Of a stretch of DNA of 64,000 nucleotides, positions 26,916 to 34,611 are shown piece after piece. The stretch spans positions 1-64,000 of the forward strand of contig NZ_FYDO01000014.1 in the NCBI RefSeq assembly GCF_900187615.1. Reading direction: 5' to 3'. Positions within the stretch are counted from its first letter, which is position 1. The number at the start of each line of letters is the position of its first letter. The position numbers and the translations under genes were made by a program. The notes under the pieces are model-generated. The model ran no database searches. It was given only the letters and a program-made list of their open reading frames with translations, and had not been told where the DNA came from. This DNA is from Pseudomonas sp. Irchel s3f7 (GTDB taxonomy: Bacteria > Pseudomonadota > Gammaproteobacteria > Pseudomonadales > Pseudomonadaceae).

Positions 26916-27851
26916 ATGGTGTATCTCCGACGTGAAGAGGGGACTGTGTGTCCTCAGGTCTCCGAATTGGTTATCAACTGGCACATCACTGAAGCCTGTA
27001 ACTACAAGTGCCGCTACTGCTACGCGAAATGGGATGGTGCCGGCGGGGAGTTGCTGCATGACTGGAGTCGCGTCCGTAATTTGCTCGATGAACTGCAGGC
27101 ATTCTTTCATCCGGGGAACGATGCCAATCCGCTCACTCAGCACATGTCGTGGTCCAGCATTCGTTTGAACCTGGCCGGTGGAGAGCCGCTGCTGTATCAA
27201 GATGCTTCGCTTCGCGTGCTGGATTACGCGAGGAGCAAGGGAATGACGACTTCCATTATCACCAATGGTAGCCGGCTCACTAACGACTTGATTGACCGAC
27301 TCGCACCGCTGGTTTCCATGCTCGGACTGAGTCTGGATTCAGCGGATCCTACCAAGAACATCGGCATTGGTCGCGTCGACAGCCGTGGTTCTTTGCTGGA
27401 CGTGGACTCGCTCCCGGAAATGCTAGTGCGCGCAAAGTCGCAGAATTCGGCTCTGCGATTGAAAGTCAATACAGTGGTCAATGCGCTGAACCACCAAGAA
27501 GACATGTCGCCGATCATGCATGCGCTTGTGCCACATCGATGGAAAGTGTTGCGCATGCTGCAGGTAGTAACCAGTGATCTGGCGGTTTCTTCTGAGGACT
27601 TTCTCGCCTTCGTTGCGCGGCATGACGCTTTTCATGACGTGATGTGTGTTGAGGGTAATGATGACATGACTGAGTCGTACATTATGATCGACCCGCTGGG
27701 CCGCTTCTTTCAGAACACAGCCGGCCAGAAGGGTTACCACTACAGCAACCCTATTGATGTGATTGGTGTGGAGCGTGCGTTCAGCGAATGGCGCTTTTCG
27801 GCCGGCGCATATGCTGCGAGGTATCGGGATGCATTGGTGGTGGGGCGATAA
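26916..27851 (+). CDS. Prokaryotic viperin-like radical-SAM enzyme (pVip)
   Basis: The 311-residue protein is a radical-SAM enzyme with the cluster motif CNYKCRYC (Cys28, Cys32, Cys35). Beyond that it follows animal viperin closely: WHITEACNYKCRYCYAKW at the N-terminus, LNLAGGEPLLY near 85, an N-x-x-IGR element (TKNIGIGR) near 147, KVNTVVNALNHQEDMS near 183 (viperin has KINSVINRFNVEEDM), HRWKVLRMLQV near 207, and MTESYIMIDPLGRFFQN near 250 (viperin: MKDSYLILDEYMRFLN). Known viperins convert CTP, and in bacteria also GTP or UTP, to 3'-deoxy-3',4'-didehydro nucleotides that poison viral RNA polymerases. The animal N-terminal amphipathic helix is absent, as in bacterial members. An AGGAG ribosome site precedes ATG 26916. 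Motifs are intact, so it is probably active. Nucleotide preference cannot be read from sequence. Confidence 0.92.
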   Translation: MVYLRREEGTVCPQVSELVINWHITEACNYKCRYCYAKWDGAGGELLHDWSRVRNLLDELQAFFHPGNDANPLTQHMSWSSIRLNLAGGEPLLYQDASLRVLDYARSKGMTTSIITNGSRLTNDLIDRLAPLVSMLGLSLDSADPTKNIGIGRVDSRGSLLDVDSLPEMLVRAKSQNSALRLKVNTVVNALNHQEDMSPIMHALVPHRWKVLRMLQVVTSDLAVSSEDFLAFVARHDAFHDVMCVEGNDDMTESYIMIDPLGRFFQNTAGQKGYHYSNPIDVIGVERAFSEWRFSAGAYAARYRDALVVGR

Positions 27852-28075
27852 TGAGAAGATACAGCTCATCCAAGGACATCAATCTGCTGATTAGGAGTCT
27901 TCTCGCTGAGGGTTGGTCATATCAGTCGGGGCGCTCTCATGGCCGCATTCGCCCGCCCGAAGGAAGAGGTTTTGTCAGCGTGCCTTCCACTCCAAGCGAT
28001 TACCGCGCATTTGATAACTTCTTGCATGCTGTCAGGCGTCTGGTGAGTACTATCCATTCCGTGCCAGATACTTAG
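27851..28075 (+). CDS. HicA-like small protein, third gene of the viperin operon
   Basis: The 74-residue protein looks like a HicA fold (a double-stranded-RNA-binding-domain-like mRNA interferase): an N-terminal helix KDINLLIRSLLAEGW, then SGRSHGRIRPPEGRGFVSVP with a histidine (His30) at the place of the HicA catalytic histidine, then a C-terminal helix FDNFLHAVRRLV. No hicB antitoxin gene follows. The start ATG 27851 overlaps the viperin stop by one base (TAATG), so it is translationally coupled to viperin. It could be an RNA-binding accessory of the viperin system, an effector, or a HicA remnant. Confidence 0.65.
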   Translation: MRRYSSSKDINLLIRSLLAEGWSYQSGRSHGRIRPPEGRGFVSVPSTPSDYRAFDNFLHAVRRLVSTIHSVPDT

Positions 28076-28087
28076 CACTTGTTGGGT

Positions 28088-28127
28088 GTCCCTGACCTGG
28101 AACGGCACTGCTTGCTCCTGGTCAGGG
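28088..28127 (+). terminator. Hairpin at the end of the viperin operon
   Basis: A 9-bp perfect inverted repeat (TCCCTGACC and GGTCAGGGA) with a 22-base loop lies in the 61-bp gap between the convergent HicA-like and integrase genes. There is no T run, so it is a weak candidate for a terminator, or a structure protecting both 3' ends. Confidence 0.45.
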
Positions 28128-28136
28128 ATAAGCTTG

Positions 28137-29393
28137 TCAGCGTATCGAAACGACTTTCCTGTCCCGATTTTCCGTCATTGCTGACACTGACAGATTTCCG
28201 GTTGCTGCTTCCTGAATGTGTTCGCTCCACCAGGCCATCATCGGTCGTCTGCGTTCGATGTAGTCCGCCCGGTTATAGGCGCTGCGAACCTCGTCTTTGT
28301 CGACGTGGGCAAGTGCTACTTCAATCAACTCAGGATCCCAGCCGTGTTCGTTGAGGATAGTGCTGGCCATTGAGCGCATGCCATGGCTTACCAGGCGCCC
28401 TTCGAAGCCCATACGCTTTAATGCCATGTTGGCAGTCTGGCTGTTGCAGTGGGTTCGAGGGTTCCGGTCTGCAGGAAACACGTATTCCCGGTGTCCGCTG
28501 TAGGGTTTGATTGCCTCCAAAAGCGCCAGTGCTTGCTCAGTGAGCGGCACGATATGTATGCGGCGCTTTTTCATGCGTTCAGCTGGGATCGTCCAAATAC
28601 GCTTTTCGAAGTCGATATCGGCCCAGCGGGTGGTGGCTGCTTCTGCTGGACGGGTCATGGTGTTGAGCTGCCATTCGATTAGGCAGCGTGTCGTCCTTTT
28701 TATGCTGGCATTGGCAATTGCCACCATGAGCTCTTTCAGCTCATCGGGAGCGAGTGCAGCCATGTTTTTCTTTTTCGGCTTCTTGAAGACTGAGCGAATC
28801 CCGCTGAGCGGATTTGCGTGAATGAGTCCTGAGTTGACCCCATAGGTCATGATCTCGTTGAGGCGCTGTGACAGCCGTTTAACGGTTTCAAGGCTGCCTT
28901 TGGTTTCGAGTGGCCGAAGCAGGTTGATGACTTGTGGTGCGCTGAGGGCTGAGATCGGTGTGGTGCCTAAATCCGGAAAAACATGCAGCGTCAGCGAACG
29001 CCAGATGTCCTCAGCATAAGCTGGCGTTACTGAGTCTTTTTTGAGCTCGTACCAAGCCGTCGCTACGTTCTGAAAAGTATGTTCGGTTTCAGCCTTCTTA
29101 GCCTGCTTCAGGGTATCTCGCTGCTCTTTCGGATCAATACCAGTAGCAAGGAGCTCCCTTGCCTCAATGGTCATTTTCCTTGCTCGGGCAAGAGATAGCT
29201 CAGGGTATGCGCCAAGGCCCATGTTGATGCGCTTCTTGGTTACAGGATGGTAGTAGTTAAAGTTCCATAGCTTAGAGCCATTGATTCTCACTCGCATCTG
29301 CAGGCCGTCGCCATCGACCAGGACGTAATCCTTCTCTAAAGGCTTGGCGGCTTTGATCTTGAGTTCAGAAAGGCGAGTAGCTTGAGCGCACAT
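28137..29393 (-). CDS. P4-type tyrosine integrase beside ssrA
   Basis: The 418-residue protein is a phage/island integrase of the P4 class. It has the N-terminal DUF4102 arm-binding domain (TRLSELKIKAAKPLEKDYVL, then DGDGLQMRVRINGSKLW), a core-binding helical domain, and a catalytic domain with the conserved residues in TRPAEAATTRW (Arg), SHGMRSMAST (His-x-x-Arg), LAHVDKDEVRSAYNR (His and catalytic Tyr). I chose ATG 29393, because the DUF4102 domain starts right after it; the frame runs open to 29540. It lies 185 bp from the 3' end of the tmRNA gene, the classic attachment site for such enzymes, so it probably inserted this island there. Confidence 0.92.
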   Translation of the reverse strand: MCAQATRLSELKIKAAKPLEKDYVLVDGDGLQMRVRINGSKLWNFNYYHPVTKKRINMGLGAYPELSLARARKMTIEARELLATGIDPKEQRDTLKQAKKAETEHTFQNVATAWYELKKDSVTPAYAEDIWRSLTLHVFPDLGTTPISALSAPQVINLLRPLETKGSLETVKRLSQRLNEIMTYGVNSGLIHANPLSGIRSVFKKPKKKNMAALAPDELKELMVAIANASIKRTTRCLIEWQLNTMTRPAEAATTRWADIDFEKRIWTIPAERMKKRRIHIVPLTEQALALLEAIKPYSGHREYVFPADRNPRTHCNSQTANMALKRMGFEGRLVSHGMRSMASTILNEHGWDPELIEVALAHVDKDEVRSAYNRADYIERRRPMMAWWSEHIQEAATGNLSVSAMTENRDRKVVSIR

Positions 29394-29394
29394 T

Positions 29395-29464
29395 GGTATT
29401 CCATGGAGGGTTTTGGTATTCCAAAAATTAGCACCTGTGGGCTTGGAATACCATTTGGAATACC
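29395..29464. promoter_or_regulatory. Four GGAATACC octamers upstream of the integrase gene
   Basis: The octamer GGTATTCC occurs at 29395-29402 and 29415-29422, and its reverse complement GGAATACC at 29445-29452 and 29457-29464. Two direct copies face two inverted copies across a 22-bp centre. The array overlaps or touches the integrase start codon, so it may be an arm-type integrase binding region or an autoregulatory operator. Confidence 0.6.
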
Positions 29465-29578
29465 GAAAGACATAGATCTTGTTGGACGATTGCGGACACT
29501 GATGGCGCTGAAAGCCCCGTATTTGCTGGATTTCAGGCACAAAAAAGGACGTCCGTGGACGCCCTTAGATGTATATTT

Positions 29579-29974
29579 GGTGGAGCCGGGGGGATTTGAA
29601 CCCCCGTCCGCCAGTACTCCGCTGTCGGTACTACATGCGTAGCCGTGTCTATTAAGTTAACCCTCAGCGACCCGACGGGCAGGGTGCTTTGGGCGAGTTG
29701 TGTAAGTTTTAGCCGCTTCGTCCACAACGTACTGCACGGCGATTCTGTTCTATATGACAATCACTTTGGGTTTACAGACATCCCCTGGTGATTGCTGGAC
29801 CCGAAGGTACCAGAAGCTCAGGGCTAAGGCTGCTTACGCAGCGAGAGCGAATTCCTGGCCGTAGTTTTCGTCATTGGCAACTATAAGTAGTTGCAACAGT
29901 GGATTTACGAGTTCTGTTACCAACTCGGCATGCACCTAAAGTTTCGCAACCGGCGTCGAATCCTAAACGGCCCC
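29579..29974 (-). ncRNA. ssrA: Transfer-messenger RNA (tmRNA)
   Basis: tmRNA rescues stalled ribosomes with SmpB and tags the unfinished peptide for proteolysis. On the minus strand the gene starts GGGGCCGTTTAGGATTCGAC near 29974 and ends with the tRNA-like GGTTCAAATCCCCCCGGCTC then CACCA at 29579. The tag frame encodes ANDENYGQEFALAA and a stop (about 29835-29880). The 3' end is intact although an integrase sits beside it, as expected when the attachment core restores the gene. The partner smpB is at 39878-40360. Confidence 0.95.
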
Positions 29975-30068
29975 GAGCCTGATGCTCTGTGAATCAAGTG
30001 AGCAGCAGGCGTACACAGTGTACGTCATCACGCCCGGGAAGGCCAACCCGAAGGTTGGTTACCACCGA

Positions 30069-30347
30069 TCATGGGCTTGGTTGGGTGCTCTGTTTGTCAA
30101 CGAGTGCCAACGCCTGCGTGGCCTCGGTGACGCATTTATTGTCGTCTCCGGAGGCTTGTGAGGCTTCGGCGCTGGACATCAGTCTTTTGATCTCCATTGA
30201 GGTGTTTGTGGCGGTCGCCGGCAGCGCATTCACTTTGCCTTTGAGCTCTTGCAACTTGCTCGTACAAAGGTTGTTGTCCGCAGCAAATACAGGAGAGGCC
30301 AGCATGGCAGCAGCTATGAACAGGCCCGCGAGTGTGGTGCGTTTCAT
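30069..30347 (-). CDS. Small secreted protein, paralogue of the gene at 30656
   Basis: The 92-residue protein has a signal peptide (MKRTTLAGLFIAAAMLASPV then FAAD) and a short helical mature region with two cysteines (NNLCTSKLQELKG, NKCVTEATQALALV) that may form a disulfide. It is related to the next small gene on the same strand. A good AAGGAG ribosome site precedes ATG 30347. The function is unknown to me; periplasmic location is predicted. Confidence 0.75.
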   Translation of the reverse strand: MKRTTLAGLFIAAAMLASPVFAADNNLCTSKLQELKGKVNALPATATNTSMEIKRLMSSAEASQASGDDNKCVTEATQALALVDKQSTQPSP

Positions 30348-30655
30348 GGGTATCTCCTTGAGCTGATGGTCTCGGTGCTGCCGTATGAGCGGACGGCCAA
30401 GCCGAGCCCGAAAAATCAGTCGCGATCTGACGGGGCCTATCTCAAAGACTACGATTCAACGCAAGAATTCGGTTTTTTCTGAAGGCGTGTCGAGCTTTTC
30501 CAGTGATGCAGCGGTTACACAGTTCCAAACCCCAGATACAACAAAACCCGCAACTGGCGGGTTTTGGTTTGCTTCGTAGCGAGCGCAGCCGGGCTTTGAG
30601 CTCCCGGCTGCCAATGCTCCGTTGTCGATGTACGCCAACGTGGCCCTAGGCCGAG
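30348..30655. other. Intergenic gap between the two small periplasmic genes
   Basis: About 308 bases without a credible gene. It holds the promoter region of the 30069 gene and a bidirectional terminator-like hairpin at 30542-30566. Nothing else was seen. Confidence 0.6.
30542..30566 (-). terminator. Terminator after the 30656 gene
   Basis: AAAACCCGC and GCGGGTTTT form a stem with a five-base loop, with T-rich sequence on both outer sides (GTTTTGTTGT on the minus strand, GGTTTTGGTTT on the plus strand). It follows the leftward small gene and can work in both directions. Confidence 0.7.
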
Positions 30656-30928
30656 TTACTTCCCGCCTTTTTTCGAGTCGGAGACGGCCTTGATGATGTC
30701 GTTGGTCTCGGCGATGCAATCATCAGTGCCTTCCTTGGTGCCTTTTGCCTGGTCGGCTTTGGCTTGCTCGACGGAGGCTTTTACCTGATCAGCCATTTCT
30801 GGAGGAATCTGTGCCTTGCCGTTTTCGATGGTTTTCAGGTTGACCGCGCAAAGGTCTTCTGCGGCGAACGAAGGGGAAGCCATAAGCGAAGCAGTAACGA
30901 ACAGACCTAATAGAACGGAACGATTCAT
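30656..30928 (-). CDS. Small secreted protein, paralogue of the gene at 30069
   Basis: The 90-residue protein has a signal peptide (MNRSVLLGLFVTASLMASPS then FAAE) and a helical, charged mature part with two cysteines (EDLCAVNLKTIENGK, DDCIAETNDIIKAV) at the same places as its neighbour. ATG 30928 has an AAGGAGAA ribosome site; the frame extends to 31081 without leader-like sequence. Tandem duplication is likely. Function unknown. Confidence 0.75.
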   Translation of the reverse strand: MNRSVLLGLFVTASLMASPSFAAEDLCAVNLKTIENGKAQIPPEMADQVKASVEQAKADQAKGTKEGTDDCIAETNDIIKAVSDSKKGGK

Positions 30929-31129
30929 ATATTTCTCCTTGGGCTTAAAGGCCAGGCGTCGCTGGCCGTCAAAACGGGCTGCCGAGTTTTTGATGTCCCA
31001 CGTTTTGCAGGACTTGATCAGTGGACTGCGGTGGCACGGCAGGGTTCTATTTTTCTGCTGTAGAACTGTTGATTCCGGCAAGAAGTATTAAGGAAGGCGC
31101 ATTGATGCGCCTGCCATGAGGTCCAGATT

Positions 31130-33940
31130 TCAGGGCTCCCTAGCCTGGGTAACGCGGTCCACCAGATAAACTAGTCCGTGGTAGTCAATGCCGCCATGTT
31201 GCGTCAGACCGATCTCACAGGTGCGGCTGGTGGAGATCCCTTCACTGCATTGTTGTACCGCATCCTTGAGCGTGCGCAACGAGTGGGCGTTCAACTCCGG
31301 CGTGGTGAAACCTTTGTCACCGGCGAAGCCGCAGCAGTGAATGCCTTCGGGAATCACCACGTTTTTGCTGCACTTGCGCGCCAGATCGATCAGCGCCTGG
31401 CTTTCCCCCAGGTGCTGCGTACTGCACGTTACGTGCACGGCAATCGGTGCGTCCTGTGGCGTGAACGCCAGGCGATCCATCAAGTGAGTGCGGATGAAAC
31501 GCACCGGGTCGTACAGGTCCAGGCGGGCCTCACCCAGGTCCTGAACCAGGCGCAAGGTGCAGGGGCTGGTGTCGCAATAGATCGGGTCGAGCCCGCCACG
31601 GCTGGCGTGGAGCAGGGCACCGATCAATTCCTGTCGTTTGTGCTCGGCTTGTTCGGCATAGCCTTTGGACGCGAAGGGTTGGCCGCAGCAAAGGCTGTCC
31701 AGGTTATCCGGGAACACCACTTGGTAACCGGCCTTTTCCAGCAGGCCACGGGTCTTGTCGTGCAGCGACATTTGTTCCGTGTCACCCGCAGCCGGGCCCA
31801 TGGCGCGGGATACACACGCCGCCAGATAGACCACTCGAGGGCGCGCATCGGTCACCGCTGGACTGAAACGAATGGCTTTTTCCGGTTGCGGCATCGCGTT
31901 GGTCCACTGCGGGACCTGTCCTTTGGACAGGCGCGTCAAGGTCGCCGACAACTTCGCCAGTCTTGGTGCGCCCAACAACATTCGCGCACCATTGGCCACG
32001 TGCAAGGTGAAACGTGCACTTTGCAGCGCTGTGGCGAAATTGCTTTCAAGCCAGTTGGCGGTTTTCGTATGCGTCGCTTTCCGGCTGCGGAGCTTTTTCA
32101 CCAGCTCGCCGGTATTGATGCCTACGGGGCAACGTTGTGCGCAGAGGCCGGTCGCGGCACAGGTGTCGATGCCTTGATATTCATAAGCGGCTTCGAGTTC
32201 TGACGTGTCGATGCCTGCGCGCTTTTTCGCTTGAATGTCACGCCAGATCACGATGCGCTGGCGCGGGCTCAGGGTCAGTCCTTTCGACGGGCAGACCGGT
32301 TCGCAGAAGCCGCACTCGATGCACTTGTCCACAATCTCGTCAGCGGCCGGCAGCGGCTTGAGGTGTTTGAGGTGGATCTGCGGATCGTCACTGAGCACCA
32401 CGTCCGGATTGAGAATGCCATTGGGGTCGAGCAAGCGCTTGAGCTGCCACATCAACTGGTAGGCATCACTGCCCCATTCCAGCTCGACGAAAGGTGCCAT
32501 GTTGCGCCCGGTGCCGTGTTCGGCCTTCAGCGAACCGCCGAACTCCACCGCCACCAATTGCGCCACGTCGTCCATGAACGCCTGATAGCGTGCGACTTCT
32601 TCCGGGTTATTGAAGCCTTGGGTGAAGACGAAGTGCAGATTACCTTCCAGAGCGTGTCCGAAAAGGATCGCTTCGTCGTAGTGATGTTTGTCGAACAACT
32701 CGATCAGACGGTTGACGCCGATAGCCAGTTGTTCGACCGGGAAGGTGACGTCTTCGATGATCACCGTGGTGCCGGTCTTGCGCACCGCGCCGACGGCCGG
32801 GAAGGTGTCTTTGCGGATGGCCCAGAGACGGGCGTTTTCCTGCGGGTCTTCGGTGAAGTCGACCTGCTTTTCCACCGGAAACGCCTTCAGCGACGCCATG
32901 ATTTGCGCAAGTTGTTCGTGCAGCAAGGTGGGCGACGCGGCGCGGGATTCGATCAGCAAGGCGCAGGCATTGTTCGACAGATGCTGTACGAAAGCGGGCA
33001 TGCCAGGTTTGTCCTGCACTGATCGCAGGCTACGGCGGTCCAGCAGTTCCACGGCCGCCACTGGTTGGCTTTTCAGCACAGTCACAGCGTTGCAACAGGT
33101 TTCCACATCCGGGAACACGATCAACGCCGAGGCTTTGTTCGGGTGGTCGATCACGGTGTCGTAGGTCACCGCACTGATGAAGCCGAGCGTGCCCTCGGAG
33201 CCGACCAGCAAGTGGCTCAAGATATCCACAGGCTCGTCGAAATCCACCAGGGCATTGAGTGACAGGCCAGTGGTATTTTTCAGACGGTATTTGTGGCGAA
33301 TTTTTGCAGCCAGTTCGGCGTTTGCGCGGGTCTCGCGACCCAATGTCGCCAGACGTTCCAGCAATGTGGCGTGAGACTGACGAAAGGCTGCAACACTGGC
33401 AGCGTCTTCAGTATCGAGACGGCTGCCGTCAGCCAGCACAAGGCGAATCCCGGCCAGGGTGTGATAGGTGTTTTGTGCCGTACCGCAGCACATGCCGCTG
33501 GCATTGTTGGCGACGATCCCGCCGATTTTGCAGGCGTTGATCGAAGCCGGGTCCGGGCCGATCTTGCGTCCGAACGGTGCCAGCCACGCGTTGGCCTGGG
33601 CGCCGATAACGCCCGGTTGCAATCGAATTTGTGTGCCTTGCCCGCGAATCTCGCGACCGTTCCAGTTATCCCCCAGCACGATCAACACCGAGTCGCTGAT
33701 GGCCTGGCCGGACAGGCTGGTGCCAGCGGCGCGAAAGGTCACCGGGACCTGATCGCGCTGGGCGAGTTTCAGTAGTGCCACCACTTCATCTTCGGACTCG
33801 ACGCGTATCACCAGTTTGGGAATCAGCCGGTAGAAACTCGCGTCGGTGCCGAAGGCGAGGGTTGATAACGGGTCGTCGAAACGTCGCACCTGAGGAATCA
33901 GTTGTTGCACATCACGCAGGAAAGCGGCCGGTAGACTCAT
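31130..33940 (-). CDS. FAD/Fe-S D-2-hydroxyacid (D-lactate) dehydrogenase
   Basis: This 936-residue enzyme joins a GlcD-like FAD-binding half to a GlpC-like iron-sulfur half, as in Dld-II of lactate operons and the YdiJ family. Seen: PVTFRAAGTSLSGQAISDSV near residue 55 (FAD-binding), KIGPDPASINACKIGGIVAN near 115, two 4Fe-4S motifs (CIECGFCEPVCPSKG near 548, CAATGLCAQRCPVGIN near 608) and two CCG-type cysteine motifs (LCCGQPFASKGYAEQ, HCCGFAGDKGF). It probably oxidises D-lactate and passes electrons to quinones. The start ATG 33940 overlaps the lutC stop (ATGA); the longer frame to 34069 lies inside lutC. It closes the lactate operon. Substrate is inferred from context. Confidence 0.88.
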   Translation of the reverse strand: MSLPAAFLRDVQQLIPQVRRFDDPLSTLAFGTDASFYRLIPKLVIRVESEDEVVALLKLAQRDQVPVTFRAAGTSLSGQAISDSVLIVLGDNWNGREIRGQGTQIRLQPGVIGAQANAWLAPFGRKIGPDPASINACKIGGIVANNASGMCCGTAQNTYHTLAGIRLVLADGSRLDTEDAASVAAFRQSHATLLERLATLGRETRANAELAAKIRHKYRLKNTTGLSLNALVDFDEPVDILSHLLVGSEGTLGFISAVTYDTVIDHPNKASALIVFPDVETCCNAVTVLKSQPVAAVELLDRRSLRSVQDKPGMPAFVQHLSNNACALLIESRAASPTLLHEQLAQIMASLKAFPVEKQVDFTEDPQENARLWAIRKDTFPAVGAVRKTGTTVIIEDVTFPVEQLAIGVNRLIELFDKHHYDEAILFGHALEGNLHFVFTQGFNNPEEVARYQAFMDDVAQLVAVEFGGSLKAEHGTGRNMAPFVELEWGSDAYQLMWQLKRLLDPNGILNPDVVLSDDPQIHLKHLKPLPAADEIVDKCIECGFCEPVCPSKGLTLSPRQRIVIWRDIQAKKRAGIDTSELEAAYEYQGIDTCAATGLCAQRCPVGINTGELVKKLRSRKATHTKTANWLESNFATALQSARFTLHVANGARMLLGAPRLAKLSATLTRLSKGQVPQWTNAMPQPEKAIRFSPAVTDARPRVVYLAACVSRAMGPAAGDTEQMSLHDKTRGLLEKAGYQVVFPDNLDSLCCGQPFASKGYAEQAEHKRQELIGALLHASRGGLDPIYCDTSPCTLRLVQDLGEARLDLYDPVRFIRTHLMDRLAFTPQDAPIAVHVTCSTQHLGESQALIDLARKCSKNVVIPEGIHCCGFAGDKGFTTPELNAHSLRTLKDAVQQCSEGISTSRTCEIGLTQHGGIDYHGLVYLVDRVTQAREP

Positions 33941-34611
33941 TGGTCCTCCAGAATCAGCACCACCATGTCCTTCGGACCGTGGGCGCCGTACGCCAGTACT
34001 TGCTCGATGTCGGCTGTTTTCGACGGGCCGGACACCAGCAACGCGTTGGTCGGCATGCCTTGCGCCCATTCGAATTCCTGCTGCACCTGATAGAAGTTGT
34101 CGCGGATTTCACTGGCCTTGAGCAGGGCGAAATGCACGGGTGGCACCAGGCTCATCAAGCGGGGCTCTTCCCGGGTCGGCCAGATAATCAGGCTGCCCGT
34201 GGCCGCGATGGCACCGAGGGTGCCGGTCAGGCTCGCCGGGGTGTCGTTGAACAACTCGGCTTTCCATTCTTCAACCGGACGGTCGTAGGTTTTTAGCATT
34301 GGCAGGCCGGGATTGTTCGTCCAGTGCTGCGTGATCCGTTGACCGTGGGGCGTTGTCGGTGCGATCAGCAGACTCGGCAACTGGCGGTCCCGCAGCAATT
34401 GCGCGAGTAGCGTCGGCCACTCTTCGCCGGACGTCAGATGAATTTCCGTGTGTACCGCTTCCATCAACTTGCGCAACTGCGGGATACGTTGTTCCGGCGT
34501 GTAAGTGTAAGGCTGCGTCACCAGATCGACATCGAAGTCGTCAGCCACCGGTGTGGTGCCTGTCAGACTTTTGCGCAGCTTGGCGAGGATATTTTGCTTG
34601 GCACTCATCAA
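33937..34611 (-). CDS. lutC: Lactate utilisation protein C (LutC/LldG)
   Basis: The 224-residue LUD-domain protein belongs to the LutABC (LldEFG) L-lactate oxidase complex. It shows TGTLGAIAATGSLIIWPTRE near residue 130 and MPTNALLVSGPSKTADIEQV near 185, the conserved LUD elements also present in LutB. It overlaps lutB upstream and the dehydrogenase downstream by 4 bp each, so the operon is tightly coupled. Confidence 0.92.
   Translation of the reverse strand: MMSAKQNILAKLRKSLTGTTPVADDFDVDLVTQPYTYTPEQRIPQLRKLMEAVHTEIHLTSGEEWPTLLAQLLRDRQLPSLLIAPTTPHGQRITQHWTNNPGLPMLKTYDRPVEEWKAELFNDTPASLTGTLGAIAATGSLIIWPTREEPRLMSLVPPVHFALLKASEIRDNFYQVQQEFEWAQGMPTNALLVSGPSKTADIEQVLAYGAHGPKDMVVLILEDQ

Noticed and set aside
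26916..27851. The radical-SAM enzyme as MoaA or an anaerobic sulfatase maturase paired with the FGE-like gene
   Set aside because: There is no SPASM or second cluster motif, and the viperin-specific elements (N-x-x-IGR, KVNTVVN...EDM, HRWKV) are present.
27851..28075. A normal hicAB toxin-antitoxin pair
   Set aside because: No hicB-like gene follows; only a 61-bp gap with a hairpin and then the integrase on the other strand.
28137..29393. A prophage
   Set aside because: No capsid, portal, tail, lysis or repressor genes lie near the integrase; the content fits a small genomic island.
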